From an uncultured archaeon (GTDB lineage: Archaea > Thermoproteota > Nitrososphaeria > Conexivisphaerales > CALBHZ01), in assembly GCA_937892815.1 (NCBI GenBank), contig CALBHZ010000154.1:1-5212 (forward strand): a stretch of 5,212 nt of DNA. Direction: 5' to 3'. The translations under genes and the position numbers were made by a program. Positions within the stretch are counted from its first letter, which is position 1, and the number at the start of each line of letters is the position of its first letter. The notes below the pieces were generated by a model. That model was not told where the DNA came from and did not search any database. It was given only the letters and a program-made list of their open reading frames with translations. This document shows, piece by piece, positions 5,150 through 5,212 of the stretch.

Positions 5150-5212
5150 CTGTCTCTTATACACATCTCCGAGCCCACGAGACCTCTCTACATCTCGTAT
5201 GCCGTCTTCTGC
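5150..5212 (+). other. Illumina Nextera/P7 adapter with index (not genomic)
   Basis: These 63 bases match the Nextera read-through adapter piece by piece. The 19-base transposase mosaic end CTGTCTCTTATACACATCT is at 5150-5168, then CCGAGCCCACGAGAC at 5169-5183. An 8-base index CTCTCTAC is at 5184-5191, which I recall as Nextera i7 index N707. The start of the P7 flow-cell sequence, ATCTCGTATG through CTTCTGC, is at 5192-5212 and lacks the final bases TTG. The adapter should be trimmed; the contig's true end is 5149, or 5150 if the C is shared. Confidence 0.98.

Noticed and set aside
5149..5212. Open frame continuing from the TreT-like gene to the window end as real protein
   Set aside because: The bases are Nextera/P7 adapter sequence and the frame is open only by chance.
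1..5212. CRISPR array, insertion sequence or att repeats
   Set aside because: I saw no regularly spaced repeats, transposase or inverted terminal repeats, and no copy of the tRNA 3' end elsewhere in the window. The mosaic end at 5150 is from library preparation, not a native Tn5 element.

Overview
The window looks like DNA from a thermophilic crenarchaeon (Thermoproteota); the genus cannot be fixed from the sequence. The signs are a serine tRNA gene with an encoded CCA end and a 12-nt archaeal-type intron, TATA boxes about 27 nt upstream of start codons with no ribosome-binding site (leaderless transcripts), an archease gene, heavy AGA/AGG and ATA codon use, and a trehalose gene pair like that of Thermoproteus. 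The window is probably a whole short contig. It opens inside a gene and its last 63 bases are not genomic: they are an unremoved Illumina Nextera/P7 adapter with an index.

Layout. Bases 1-228 (+) encode the C-terminal end of an XdhC/CoxI-family molybdenum-cofactor maturation protein. Bases 265-963 (+) encode a DUF4013-type multi-pass membrane protein. Its last 19 bp overlap tail-to-tail with a minus-strand radical SAM gene of the PflX family (945-2033). Upstream of that gene on the same strand is archease (2083-2508), the activator of the RNA ligase RtcB. A 62-bp gap with back-to-back promoters separates archease from a divergent intron-containing tRNA-Ser(UGA) gene (2571-2672). An 88-bp gap with a TATA box then leads to a bifunctional trehalose-6-phosphate synthase/phosphatase (2761-4941). 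Its stop codon touches a strong ribosome-binding site for a second gene, a TreT-type trehalose glycosyltransferase, which is cut off by the adapter at 5149.

How the genes fit together. The right half is a compatible-solute module. The fusion protein makes trehalose-6-phosphate and dephosphorylates it, and the TreT-like partner can make trehalose from nucleotide-sugar and glucose; in Thermoproteus tenax the two are reported to act as a complex. In the centre, a gene for a tRNA-ligation cofactor shares a promoter region with a tRNA that needs splicing and ligation. That link is suggestive but may be chance. The membrane protein and the radical SAM enzyme have no assigned substrate. I see no mobile element, CRISPR array or clearly new system. 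The most unusual item is the adapter, which also creates a false 21-residue protein tail.
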